Shown here one piece after another: positions 1 to 9,912 of a stretch of 64,000 bases of DNA. The notes beneath the pieces were generated by a model. The model saw only the letters and a list, made by a program, of their open reading frames with translations, ran no database searches and was not told the origin of the DNA. The DNA comes from Kalmanozyma brasiliensis GHG001. Lineage: Eukaryota; Basidiomycota; Ustilaginomycetes; Ustilaginales. The number at the start of each line of letters is the position of its first letter. Position 1 is the first letter of the stretch. The position numbers were made by a program, and so were the translations under genes. Where the stretch lies: positions 812 to 64,811 of the forward strand of contig NW_015961991.1 in assembly GCF_000497045.1 (NCBI RefSeq), read 5' to 3'.

Positions 1-1591
1 GTGCTGTGCGTGACTTGCAGTCTACAGTACTCTGGGCAGAGGCTGCTGCATGCCGTACTGCTTGCTTGCTGCGCACTGGACTGAGCGATGTGAAAATTTT
101 TGTCAATGTCTTCATTGCACTTGACTCAACACAAAGGGCAAGCGTGAGAACAAAGGTGATCTCAGTTGGACGTGCCCTGATAGGCTGGATTGGCCGGATA
201 TGCTGCTCTGTGTTCAGAGACAAAGGGAGATGGTGTTGGCGGATCCATCGTGAGGTGGTGAACAAAGGGACTCAGTACCGGCCAGCGGCGGCGGCGGCGC
301 CTGACAGAGGGATCCACTCACGTGCGCCTGGTGGTAACTTTACCCGCTGAGAATTGACGCGCTGGCCAACTGACGTACTTGCGGTCTGACAGACTCAGAA
401 ATTGACGCATTGACGGTATGACAGGCTGGGAATATGGCCGCCTGACTGACGGTCTGACAGACTGAGACAATGGTGGTCAGACGGACAGGCAACGGACCAA
501 TGGACAAACGCGCCGGATCTGCACGTTGCGCACGGCTCCAGTGTGAAAGTTGGATTTGTACGTTGGGCACTGGACCAGTCCTCCACATTTGACCGTTGCC
601 CAGCCAATTTCCTGGCAATTTTGATGTGTCCGTTGCTTGCTGTCCGTTGCTCCTGCCAGAAAAAATTGAGTCCGTTGCTGCACTGGAGCAGTGTCAAATG
701 GCGTGTCTGTTGGACCAACGGACAAATGGAGGGTCTGCCATTTGGCGGGGGAAAAAGCAACGGATTTGTTCGTCGTCCGCCGCCGCCGCACCACGGCCTA
801 GGGCTAGGCCTCTTTATATACATCACGCTTGCTCGAGTAGGATGAGGCTGGCCCTCATCCACTCTACTTTACATATCAAGCATCTTACGCTAGTCATCGC
901 CATCAGCAATCACTTCACATCACTCTCTACAGTCACGTCACAGAGCGGCAATACAATTGTATTGCAGCTACATCGCTTGTGCCTCCATTCAAGTTGGAGT
1001 ACACAATCAGACAAGTCAGAACCTCTACTGACACTGCAGCACCTACCCTGCAGCCGGAACCTACACCGCTGTGCTGGAACCTCAACCAGCATCATACCAG
1101 TACGCCACCAGCAGCTAGCGACCAAGCTAGTAGCCACACACCGTCGTCAAGAACACTCACAAGGTGTGTGTGCACCCCAGCATCACCAAGCTACGCCGCG
1201 CTACCTCTGAACGGAGTGTTCAAAGGGTCAGTTGATAGCCGGCTCCCACTTTGGCAGAGCAACACTACCTCGTGCCAAGCTCGCTGATCTTGGCTTGCAT
1301 TGCCTTGCTATTGCTGAAGTCAAGAGTCAAGCCTTGAGACGGCTATCAGGCACGCGTCCCCTTACACTCTTGTTGTTTGACAGGACAACTTTGAATGCTG
1401 CCAATCAGCAGTGCATCATGCTGCTGGCCTAGTAAGATCTGTCTTTCTTGTGATCTTGCATAATTTCACAACCTCAATTTTCAAAGCAATTTTTCTTGCA
1501 TTCGAAAGGGTCCATTTCAAGAGACCCGGCTATGCACAGGTCTGATGGTTGCTTTTCTGTTTGCACGGTTGCGCTCATTACACGATCATTG
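1..1591. other. Gene-free leading region with short repeats
   Basis: No open frame here has convincing coding character, although several frames of 60-200 codons are open by chance. Between 384 and 463 there are imperfect repeats of GTCTGACAGACT (exact at 384-395 and 452-463, a diverged copy near 415-427). From 490 to 763 there is a dense set of CCGTTG/CAACGG hexamers, followed by a TATA-like box at 815-820. The rest, 840-1591, is pyrimidine- and CA-rich, like a 5' leader or a retrotransposon LTR remnant. I could not identify LTR ends, a primer-binding site or target duplications, so no element is claimed. Confidence 0.5.
490..820. promoter_or_regulatory. CCGTTG/CAACGG motif array plus TATA box
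   Basis: The hexamer CCGTTG or its complement CAACGG occurs at 490-495, 593-598, 630-635, 644-649, 672-677, 716-721 and 758-763. Three forward copies sit in the longer word GTCCGTTGCT, at 628-637, 642-651 and 670-679, so they are spaced 14 and 28 bases apart. A TATATA box lies at 815-820. This looks like a clustered binding-site array in front of a start site reading to the right. AACGG/CCGTT is the core recognised by MYB-family proteins, but the binding factor is inference. The transcript driven is unknown; it could be the nucleotidyltransferase at 1592 with a long leader. Confidence 0.4.
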
Positions 1592-2362
1592 ATGAAGATG
1601 GCAGCGTCGTTACCGGAAGAAGTAGATGCGTACCTGGCAGAGCTCGTCAAACGTCTCCAAGACCTGCTGGCAGACCGCCTCGTCGGGATCTACCTGTTCG
1701 GTTCTGCAAGTTACGACGCCTGCGAGCATGGTCGCAGCGACTTGGACGTGCAAGCTGTAGTCAAAGACCCGCTAGATGCAGCCGACAAACAAGCTATCGT
1801 CGATCGTTTGACTCACAAAGCCTTGCCCTGTCCAGCGACGAAGCTCGAGTTCGTCGTCTATGCTCAGAGCACTGTGCATCCCGCCAATCGTCACCCTCGC
1901 TTCGAGCTCAATCTCAACACCGGTTCGCGCCAAGCAGATCACGTCAGCTTTGATCCTGCCAACGAGTCAAGCCACTGGTTCCTTCTCGACATTGCATTGG
2001 GACGTCAGCTCGGTCGCAGCTTGTTCGGATTGTTGACGAGAGATGCCTTTGCTGCGATTCCGCGGCGATGGATTCTGGAAGCGATCGCAGACTCGCTCAA
2101 GTGGCATCAAGCAAATGAGCTGGCTTCACCGAACAGCGTCCTGAACGCTTGCAGAGGCTGGCGATATGCCGTCACCGGCAGCTTTTCTTCGAAGGTCGAG
2201 GGCGCAGATTGGGCGATGCAGCAAGCAGGCGTACCGGATGTGATCGGCAGCGCGATCACAGCTCGCGGCGCAGGAGGCGAGCTTCCAGCAGACCAGGTCT
2301 CGCAGCTGTATAGACTGATCGAAGGAACAGTCAATGCCGAGCTCGGAACAACCGAAGCGTGA
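1592..2362 (+). CDS. Aminoglycoside-adenylyltransferase-like nucleotidyltransferase (AadA/DUF4111 type)
   Basis: Intronless, 256 residues from the ATG at 1592. The frame is open back to an ATG at 1496, but those 32 residues look non-domain; 1598 is another possible start. Residues 33-52 carry the nucleotidyltransferase signature: LFGSAS followed by SDLDV, giving the G-S pair (37-38) and the two metal-binding aspartates (50 and 52). The C-terminal half has the helical segment VLNACRGWRYAVTG...SKVEGADWAM, which matches the C-terminal domain of bacterial AadA-type streptomycin/spectinomycin adenylyltransferases. Family members transfer AMP from ATP to a hydroxyl of an aminoglycoside. The fungal substrate is unknown and resistance should not be assumed. 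The family is mainly bacterial, so horizontal origin is plausible, but codon use looks like the neighbours. Confident in the fold, not in the substrate. Confidence 0.8.
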   Translation: MKMAASLPEEVDAYLAELVKRLQDLLADRLVGIYLFGSASYDACEHGRSDLDVQAVVKDPLDAADKQAIVDRLTHKALPCPATKLEFVVYAQSTVHPANRHPRFELNLNTGSRQADHVSFDPANESSHWFLLDIALGRQLGRSLFGLLTRDAFAAIPRRWILEAIADSLKWHQANELASPNSVLNACRGWRYAVTGSFSSKVEGADWAMQQAGVPDVIGSAITARGAGGELPADQVSQLYRLIEGTVNAELGTTEA

Positions 2363-2583
2363 TGACCACGTCCGAGCTTTGCCGCTGGACGCTTCATCAG
2401 AGGGCACGGTGTCGGGACTCTTCTCAGAACTCGCATCAGGTCAGGCTTTTTAGCTTCTGCCGATGCCTCGAACGATGACCATAGTCAGGGAAGAACCACG
2501 CACATCGGATCGTCAGAAGTGGAATAGCAAGATGCTTCGTGTCGAGCTATTGCACTCGAACGGACCGGTTCATATTTGCACTT

Positions 2584-5500
2584 CTACGTGACTAGACTAT
2601 CAAGGACGGTCTGGCACCTCGCGCAGAGCTTGTCGGTTTCTGCCTGCTTGCGCAAAGTGCGGCAGCGCGGACACTTGTGGCCAGAGCTATGACGGAGGCG
2701 GAGAGTGATCACGTCTTCGTGATCTCTCGTCCCCAGAATATTCGAACCTGCGCAAACCTGCTCGCCCTCCTTGACCACATTCACCTTCGCCACGTTGAAC
2801 AGCTCCGTCAGCTCCGAGGCGGACGCGTGCAGTAACGACGACAGCTGCGACTGGTCTTGCTTGATCATGAGATCAAGCTCGACTTCGAACGACGTCTTCA
2901 CATGCGAGGCTTGCCTTGCCTCTTCTATCAGTAATAGAGCGACGTCTCGCAGCTGCATCAAGTGTCTGGCGTCGGTAGATGCCTGCTGGTCGTTCCAGCC
3001 TTCGTCGACCGTGGGCCAGCCTGCCGAGAATACGGATGACGCGCCTTGAGTCCCTTCCGCAGGATCGCTGCTGGCACCGTTGCGGAAGTGGAAGATCTCT
3101 TCGCTGAGGAACGGAGTGATTGGCGCCATGATCGCCATCATGGTGCGCAAGATCTGGTCGATTACAGCTACCATGGTCGTACGTCGTTCGGTCTCTACAC
3201 CGTCCAGGTAGAGACTGTCTTTGCCGACGTCGAGGTACAGATTCGAGAGTGTTGCGTTGGCAAACTCGGCCAGCCGACGAACCACCTGAGCATAGTCGTA
3301 CGCCTCATAAGCCGCAGCGCAGGCCCGCTCCAGCTCATACAACTCGTGCATCACGAAGCGATCCAGCAGTCGCATGTGCGTCTTGTCGAGTTCGGCGATG
3401 GCTTCGCTCGCAGGCAGGTTGGCAAGCATGAAGCGGGCGGTGTTGCGAAGCTTGCGCAGCGTCTCTGCCGTCTTGTGAACGATGTCGTTGCCGATGGGCG
3501 GATCAGTGGTGTAGTCGCTCCTAGCGACCCACAATCGCAGCACGTCGATTCCGTACGCGGGTTCGGCCCCTTTGCCACCTAGGATGATGCTCAAGGGCGA
3601 CACGACGTTGCCGAGACTCTTGCTCATCTTGCGGCTTTCGTTGTCGAGTACGTATCCGTGCGTCACCACCGTCTTGTATGGTGCGACTGGTTTCTTGCCC
3701 TCCGGTGTGGTCGCTACGGCAGTAATGAGCGAAGACTGGAACCAGCCTCGATGCTGATCCGAGCCCTCGAGGTAGACATCGGCTATGCTGCCGTGGCTGA
3801 GAAGACCGTGACCGTTGTCCTCGGCCGCCAGCCGATCTTTGAGCGTCGCCCACGAGGTGCCGCTGTCGAACCACACGTCCACCGTGTCCTCGCCCTTGCG
3901 CCAAGTGCGCTTCGCATCGCGGTACTGAGGCGCAACAAAGACCTCGGCGTCAGCCTTCCACCAATAATCGGTGCCTTTCTTCTCCAGAATGGATGCGATG
4001 TGCTCGATATTGTCGACTGTCATCAACGGCTCGTCGGTCACTGTATCGTACAGCACCGGAATGGGAACGCCCCAGACGCGCTGCCGGGAAATGCACCATT
4101 CGGACCGCCCTAGGATGAAAGACTCGAGACGCGCGCGCGAGTTTTCTGGTACGAATGTGACCTCGCGGAGTGCCTCGATTGCCTGCTGCTTGATGTCGTC
4201 GAGGTTGGCGAACCACTGTGCTGTAGCGCGGACAATGACAGGCTGCTTTGATCGCCAATCGTAGGGGTACTTGTGTCGTATTGTTTGTGCCGATATCAGA
4301 GCACCTCGTTCCTGCAATATGGTGATTACCTCTCGAGCGCCCTCGTTGAGGACTTCTTTGCCGACGAGTCGTTCACCGAGGGCAGATTTGTTATCCGAGC
4401 TTCTTTGCACAGCTGCCTGATTGAGTTCGAGGATGTCGGAAGAGTAGCATCCTTGGTCATTGACGGGAGAAAAGATGCCGTCGCGCTGCAGATGGCCCTG
4501 CTGTTTCCAGATCTGGTAGTCCTCGGCACCATGCGCCGGTGCCGAATGGACCAGTCCTGTGCCGGAGACTGCCGTGACGTAGTCTGCCATCAATATGGGC
4601 CTAGCAGAGCTGTGAGGGGATGCGAGCGGTGAGCGGTAGGTCGAGTCGGCTAGGTCCATTCCGCGAACGCGGACCAGCTCTTCGAGTGGACCAAAGGTCA
4701 ACGTGTCTGTATCGCCTCCTTTCACAGAGGAGATGGCTGGAAGCGAAGACAGCGCCTCGAGGCGGTCACTTCCGACGACGTAGCAGGGTCCGTCCGTCCC
4801 TGCTCTTCGTACAATGCTATATTCGAGTTCTGGGTTGACATTGATGGCCATGTTGGACGGCAGAGACCAAGGCGTGGTGGTCCATATGATGGCACGAAGA
4901 TCGTCCGCTATCGATGCTTGCTGACCGAGCTTTTGCAACAGGGTGGATCCGGCACGGAGCTGGAAAGCAACGTAGACTGCTTTGCTGAGATGATCCTCGC
5001 GGTACTCGAGCTCAGATTCGGCGAGTGCTGTGCGATTCGACGGCGACCAGTAGACCGGGCGATATTGTCGATAAATGAGCCCTTTGCGCACCATTTCGCC
5101 AAAGACGCGCAGCTGGCGAGCTTCGTAGCCTGGGTCGAGCGTCCGATAAGTCGCAGCATCACTCCAGTCGGCCATGATACCAAACTGACTGAATTCGTCC
5201 TTCTGCGTCTCTATCGCTTTGACTGCCTCCGCGTGAGCTCGCTCGCGAATCTCGTGCGGCTTCATTTTGCTTCTTTCCTCCGCAGTCACGTTGGCTAACG
5301 CCTTCGCCTCGATGGGCAGACCGTGGCAGTCCCAGCCGGGCATATAGTGCACTCGTTTGCCGCGTAGCACCTGATACCGATTCATGATGTCCTTGAGAAT
5401 CTTGTTGAGCGCATGACCGCAATGCAAGTTGCCGTTGGCGTAGGGTGGACCATCGTGAAAGACAAAGTCGCCGGCCGTCTCTGGCCTGGACCGCTGCCAT

Positions 5501-5853
5501 TCGTAAAGCTCCCCACAGGTGCGATCATAGAAGAGTCTGTCTCTTTGCGCGGCATTTGCGCGAATACCGAACGGTGTGTTGGGCAGCTGGAGGGTGTGAG
5601 AGAACTCTTTCGAGCCTTTATCTGCTGATGACTTTTCCTTGCCCGACTTCTTCTTGAGGGTGGATGCCGATGTTTGGAGCTGACGAGACACTGGCTGCGG
5701 CCTTTGCAGAGATATTGCTGCGCCCAAGGATTGTGCTAATGGTCGAGTAGATGCTTTCCAAGCAGATGCAGATCCCCTAGCGTGGCAGAACAGACAGTGC
5801 CGTATAAATGGCAGGCCTCGCCAAGCTGCTGCCCGTGCGGACGACGACAACAT
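2584..5853 (-). CDS. ISM1: Isoleucyl-tRNA synthetase, mitochondrial
   Basis: Single-exon gene of 1,089 residues encoding a class I aminoacyl-tRNA synthetase that charges mitochondrial tRNA-Ile. The first ~75 residues are rich in Arg, Ser and Ala with few acids, as in a mitochondrial targeting sequence, followed by a Lys-rich linker. The HIGH-type motif is HCGH at 144-147 inside PPYANGNLHCGH, the tRNA-synthetase GWDCHGLPIE segment follows, and KMSKS is at 742-746 in MSKSLGNV. The C terminus has a Zn-finger-like CPRC...CARC motif, as in bacterial-type IleRS. The length is slightly longer than typical bacterial or organellar IleRS. It is distinct from the larger cytosolic enzyme, which is not in this window. 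It is divergent from the cap methyltransferase gene, with 576 bp between start codons. Confidence 0.95.
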   Translation of the reverse strand: MLSSSARAAAWRGLPFIRHCLFCHARGSASAWKASTRPLAQSLGAAISLQRPQPVSRQLQTSASTLKKKSGKEKSSADKGSKEFSHTLQLPNTPFGIRANAAQRDRLFYDRTCGELYEWQRSRPETAGDFVFHDGPPYANGNLHCGHALNKILKDIMNRYQVLRGKRVHYMPGWDCHGLPIEAKALANVTAEERSKMKPHEIRERAHAEAVKAIETQKDEFSQFGIMADWSDAATYRTLDPGYEARQLRVFGEMVRKGLIYRQYRPVYWSPSNRTALAESELEYREDHLSKAVYVAFQLRAGSTLLQKLGQQASIADDLRAIIWTTTPWSLPSNMAINVNPELEYSIVRRAGTDGPCYVVGSDRLEALSSLPAISSVKGGDTDTLTFGPLEELVRVRGMDLADSTYRSPLASPHSSARPILMADYVTAVSGTGLVHSAPAHGAEDYQIWKQQGHLQRDGIFSPVNDQGCYSSDILELNQAAVQRSSDNKSALGERLVGKEVLNEGAREVITILQERGALISAQTIRHKYPYDWRSKQPVIVRATAQWFANLDDIKQQAIEALREVTFVPENSRARLESFILGRSEWCISRQRVWGVPIPVLYDTVTDEPLMTVDNIEHIASILEKKGTDYWWKADAEVFVAPQYRDAKRTWRKGEDTVDVWFDSGTSWATLKDRLAAEDNGHGLLSHGSIADVYLEGSDQHRGWFQSSLITAVATTPEGKKPVAPYKTVVTHGYVLDNESRKMSKSLGNVVSPLSIILGGKGAEPAYGIDVLRLWVARSDYTTDPPIGNDIVHKTAETLRKLRNTARFMLANLPASEAIAELDKTHMRLLDRFVMHELYELERACAAAYEAYDYAQVVRRLAEFANATLSNLYLDVGKDSLYLDGVETERRTTMVAVIDQILRTMMAIMAPITPFLSEEIFHFRNGASSDPAEGTQGASSVFSAGWPTVDEGWNDQQASTDARHLMQLRDVALLLIEEARQASHVKTSFEVELDLMIKQDQSQLSSLLHASASELTELFNVAKVNVVKEGEQVCAGSNILGTRDHEDVITLRLRHSSGHKCPRCRTLRKQAETDKLCARCQTVLDSLVT

Positions 5854-6429
5854 CGTGTGGAGGGCCTGCGTCGACTAACTGGAGGCAGCCAGCTTCTAGT
5901 AAGTCGCTGATGGAGGTTCTCTGCCCTAAGCCGCGTGCTTGCAGATTGTCGAGTGTCACCTCAGGTCGTCCATATCCAAGGTGTCGCTGTGTTGGTCGTT
6001 GTCAAAGGAAGGGTCCAAGAACTTTTTTGGACACACCCTTTCTTCTTGACCACAAGCTGAGAACCGCATTCCGAGCTTGACAGCACCTCAAAATGAGAAT
6101 CTCACATCCTTGTCGAAATTCCCAGGGTCGGCTCCGAGTCGCGTGTATGAAGGGTGCTTCTTTGCGACTTTTCCGCACTTTTTTGGCCTTCTCCGCATCC
6201 ATCTTCCTCTCGGCTCAGCCTTCCACACCTCCTTTCATCATCACAGCATTGGTCTCCTCAAATGGGACTCGCGATCGACCAGAGAGAGTTCTGAAGCAGC
6301 GCACCCAGGCAAAGAGTTCTATCGCCAACGCACACGGTCCCAGCATGTATCTGCAGTCTCCTTTGCTCTAATTCGTCAAGGGGCTCGCCTCATTCCCCTT
6401 CCCAAAGTGGGTTTCATTATCTCGTCGAC
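5854..6429. promoter_or_regulatory. Divergent intergenic region ISM1 / ABD1
   Basis: This 576 bp stretch separates the two outward-facing start codons and must carry both promoters and 5' leaders. It has CT-rich segments near 6140-6260 typical of fungal leaders. I see no third gene and no clear TATA box. Confidence 0.5.
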
Positions 6430-9400
6430 ATGCCAGGCTACGACCCGGTCCGCGACGCTGGCGGTCCTGGCTTGAGTCGAGCTTCGCCATCTGCCAGGCC
6501 CCGCTCAGATCAAGCCCCTCGTCCGTCGCCATCATCCGCCGCTTATGCACCCCGACCCTCCGCTGCATTCAACGACGATCCCTCTGCTTCTCGGCGTAGC
6601 ATCTCCGGTCACCCCATCGACCAATATGGTGATGTCCAGGCAAGCTATTCTCGCCGAATCAGTCACGAAGGCCCGTCAGGTCAACCCGTAATCTCGCCGC
6701 GTACTCCCACTACTGCGCTTCCCCCTCACGAACGCTATGCGGATCATGGTTACGCTGCCCAGCAACAGTACGAGCACAGTCCTCGCAACTCATTCCACTC
6801 CGAAGAGCCTCATCCATCAAGGCGCAGTGCGTCCATCGCCGACCTGATTGCTGTGAGTGAGATGTCGGATGCCGAACACGACCGACACCGCGAAGCCCAC
6901 CGGTGGTCGGCTCAGTACGGCGGGGAAGAAATGGCAGCAGATGGCAGCATGAGCAGGTCCAGCAGCCAATCGGGCGGCTTTCATGGCCCCTCGGCCCCTC
7001 TTCCACACAGCACTTCGCATCCGCGCATGTCGCATCCAGCTCCGCATCAATTGGGTCGATCCGAACGCAGTCCCAGCATGGCGCATCTGCTCAATGATGG
7101 AACGGCTGGCGCCGTTCAGGACAGACCGAGGTCCGGCTCCCATTCGTCGGTCTCATCGTTCCATTCGCACCCGCATCCGCCCCCACAGCACTATTCCAGT
7201 CAGATGTCACCGCACGGCCATCCTTCGTTGCAGCCCTCGCCCGGCTCAATGATGCACACTCGCGAACCGGTCGGCCATCCTTCCGTCATTGGAGGTCCGA
7301 GCTCCTACCGAGTCAGCTCACCATCCAGTGCCTATCCGCCAGCTATGCATCCGCACAACCAGCCAACGCTTCATCGCGAAAGCAGGTCCAGCCCTGGAGT
7401 CGGCGCGCATCACCCGGGCCACCCTGCTGAGAGAACCCGTCACGTAGCTCAGGGTGTCCCCGTTGGCCACGGTCCACCGCCTCGCTCTGCATCAGGCTCA
7501 TACGCACACGCTAGCACTTCCGCTAGTCCCGCATCCCATCCTTACGCCCACCTGCAGCCCTCGCCGTCACATCGCTTTGCGGTGCCAGACGTACCCACGA
7601 CCCGCTCACCAGAGAGCAGGCGTGTACCATTGCCACGATCACCTTCATTGATCCACGGCGCCCATCCGCGTGCACCTTTGCACCATGACTCATCCTCATC
7701 TTGGACCGGCGAAGAACAAGAGGCGTCATCGGCTGCAGGCATGCCACCCCCGCTGATCCACGCATCTCCTCGTAGGGATAGCTACGGTCAGCCGACACAT
7801 CCATATGCTCATCGGTATGCGCCAGCAACTCCAAACAACGGCATGCCACCTACGCCAGGAAGTGCTGCATCGCAGGGTGGATACCCGCTCACGCCAGGCT
7901 CCAGATCTTTGCCGCCGCACACGCCCAACTCGGCGTATGCTCGCAGAGGCGGCGACGGCTACGAGGAGAGCAATTACTTCCCGCACATGTCCGAGTCCGC
8001 ACCACCGGCCGCCTATGATCCGGCGCGCGAAAGGTCGAGCAGCTTCACACAGTCCGAGCACCCTCGTCGCAGCGCAGATTTCGGTCCTGGTGTACACAAC
8101 GACCATGGTGGCTATGGCGATGGTCGTGACAGCATTCTGACCCCTGGGTCAGCCCATCACGCGGGCGGTCCGATGCATCCAAGAGATCGTGCGCACCCAG
8201 CTTTGCCGCCGACGGCAATCTCTCCTTCGTTTGGCCCTCAGCGACGGGCTCAAAATTTGAAGGCGGAGGAGGAAGCGCTGGAGCTGAACGGGCGAAGGCA
8301 CAGCGGTGAAGAGGCCTACCGCCTCGAAGCTGAGCGCTCACACTATCCCCATGAGCGTGACGGGCAATACGACGGAGTCGCGGCCAAATCTCAGCAAGAT
8401 CTCGACAAGCTCCGCCGATACCACCACGAGGAGACCACGTCAAGACGCGACTCCCGTGACTCGTCCAAAAGAGAAAACGAAGCGACATCGTCTGATCGAA
8501 CCGGCGATGCAATGCAAGCATCCAACGACACCTCAACGCAGCCATTCGATCAGAAGCGCTCTCGAGAGGTTTCGCTGGACACACATCGCCCTGTTCCTGA
8601 GCCGAAGTCTGACGATCTTGCTCACATCAAGGATGATGTCGAGCTGACGGCCAAAGCTGACGAGGAGGAAGTCGAGACAAAAGGGCAGCCCGACATCAAG
8701 ATCGCTCCCCTGCCACGCTATGCGCCCACGCACCGGGTGTCGCATCCAAGGCAAGTGATGCGTCCCATCGGCATCGAAGAGATCGATCGGAAACGAGCGC
8801 GTTGTCGCAATCCACTTCGGCGAGAGTGGGAGCAGCTTCACCAAGCCGACAGCCGAGAAGCGCTGGACGAGATCCTGCGCGCTTTCCACATGGAGCTTGC
8901 CGGGCAGAACGGCTCGGCATCCGCATCAAATGGAGAGCAACCGAAGCCTTCGGATGTCAAGAAGCGCGCGATTGGCGATACCCTCGAAGATGCCGAAGAG
9001 GTGGCGGACCACTACAACAAACGTCGAGAGGTGGGCATTCACGGACGTGAAGAGTCGCCGATCATCGCGCTTCGCAAGTTCAATAACTGGATCAAGTCGG
9101 TACTCGTTGGCACGTTTGCACGCGGACGCTACGACGAGCCACAGGGCCCTCGGTACCGAACACGCGGTGGACGCATCCTGGATCTGGGCTGCGGCAAGGG
9201 AGGAGATCTCAAAAAGTGGGACAAGGTGAGCCCGAGCGCCTTGGTGGGCGCCGACATTGCCTCTGTGTCGATCGAGCAGGCCATCACGCGTCATAAAGAG
9301 AACAGGCAGCGGTACTCTGGCGACTTTTTCGCATTTGACTGCTTCTCGACGCCGCTGACCGAGGTCATCCCTCGCGAGCTACTGGAGCCGATGTTTGACA

Positions 9401-9912
9401 ATGTCACGCTCCAGTTCTGCATGCACTACGCGTGGGAGAGCGTCGAGAAGGCGAGGATGATGCTGGACAATGTCGCACGCTACCTTCGCAGAGGAGGTGT
9501 CTTCATCGGCACAATCCCTGACAGCCGTGTGTTGCGCGACCGTCTCACCGCGGGTGGCAACCCGGACGACCGATCGTTCGGGAACCGATACTACAAGGTG
9601 GTGTTTGACCAGGTGGACACGTGGCCGGCCTTTGGCAACCGATACACGTTCTTCCTCGAGGACGCGGTTGAGAATGTGCCGGAATACGTGGTGGACTTTG
9701 ATGTGTTTGAGGACCTGGCTATGGAGGTAGGACTGCGGTGCATCTACCGCAGGAACTTTGCCGAGATGTACGAAGAGGGGTCCAGGCACGAAGAGCATGG
9801 CAAGCTGCTCGAAAGGATGAAGGTGGTCGACCGCTACGGGTCGTTGGCTCTGGATGAGGAGATGTGGCAGGCAGCGACACTCTACCTCGGCTTCGCCTTT
9901 GAGAAGATGTGA
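6430..9912 (+). CDS. ABD1: mRNA cap guanine-N7 methyltransferase with long disordered N terminus
   Basis: Single exon, 1,160 residues. It transfers a methyl group from S-adenosylmethionine to the 5' guanine cap of nuclear pre-mRNA. The catalytic domain occupies roughly residues 850-1160. It starts at a conserved LRKFNNWIKSVLV helix, has the SAM-binding motif ILDLGCGKGGDLKKW from residue 916, then FDNVTLQFCMHYAWES and GTIPDS, all typical of the Abd1/RNMT family. The catalytic region ends at the stop, with no C-terminal tail. The first ~800 residues are low complexity, rich in Ser, Pro, His, Gln and Arg, with many SP/TP sites, then an acidic/basic segment. Yeast Abd1 is only about 436 residues, so the extension more than doubles the protein. 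The frame is open throughout and continues directly into the enzyme, so it is probably translated. A shorter start cannot be excluded. Confidence 0.93.
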   Translation: MPGYDPVRDAGGPGLSRASPSARPRSDQAPRPSPSSAAYAPRPSAAFNDDPSASRRSISGHPIDQYGDVQASYSRRISHEGPSGQPVISPRTPTTALPPHERYADHGYAAQQQYEHSPRNSFHSEEPHPSRRSASIADLIAVSEMSDAEHDRHREAHRWSAQYGGEEMAADGSMSRSSSQSGGFHGPSAPLPHSTSHPRMSHPAPHQLGRSERSPSMAHLLNDGTAGAVQDRPRSGSHSSVSSFHSHPHPPPQHYSSQMSPHGHPSLQPSPGSMMHTREPVGHPSVIGGPSSYRVSSPSSAYPPAMHPHNQPTLHRESRSSPGVGAHHPGHPAERTRHVAQGVPVGHGPPPRSASGSYAHASTSASPASHPYAHLQPSPSHRFAVPDVPTTRSPESRRVPLPRSPSLIHGAHPRAPLHHDSSSSWTGEEQEASSAAGMPPPLIHASPRRDSYGQPTHPYAHRYAPATPNNGMPPTPGSAASQGGYPLTPGSRSLPPHTPNSAYARRGGDGYEESNYFPHMSESAPPAAYDPARERSSSFTQSEHPRRSADFGPGVHNDHGGYGDGRDSILTPGSAHHAGGPMHPRDRAHPALPPTAISPSFGPQRRAQNLKAEEEALELNGRRHSGEEAYRLEAERSHYPHERDGQYDGVAAKSQQDLDKLRRYHHEETTSRRDSRDSSKRENEATSSDRTGDAMQASNDTSTQPFDQKRSREVSLDTHRPVPEPKSDDLAHIKDDVELTAKADEEEVETKGQPDIKIAPLPRYAPTHRVSHPRQVMRPIGIEEIDRKRARCRNPLRREWEQLHQADSREALDEILRAFHMELAGQNGSASASNGEQPKPSDVKKRAIGDTLEDAEEVADHYNKRREVGIHGREESPIIALRKFNNWIKSVLVGTFARGRYDEPQGPRYRTRGGRILDLGCGKGGDLKKWDKVSPSALVGADIASVSIEQAITRHKENRQRYSGDFFAFDCFSTPLTEVIPRELLEPMFDNVTLQFCMHYAWESVEKARMMLDNVARYLRRGGVFIGTIPDSRVLRDRLTAGGNPDDRSFGNRYYKVVFDQVDTWPAFGNRYTFFLEDAVENVPEYVVDFDVFEDLAMEVGLRCIYRRNFAEMYEEGSRHEEHGKLLERMKVVDRYGSLALDEEMWQAATLYLGFAFEKM

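Noticed and set aside
596..1210. 204-codon plus-strand open frame
   Set aside because: It runs through the motif array and TATA box, has His/Ser/Gln-rich chance composition, and shows no domain or codon bias.
840..1480. Possible LTR or solo-LTR of a Copia-type element
   Set aside because: The TATA box plus CA/CT-rich leader is LTR-like, but I found no matching terminal dinucleotides, primer-binding site, target duplication or second copy in the window.
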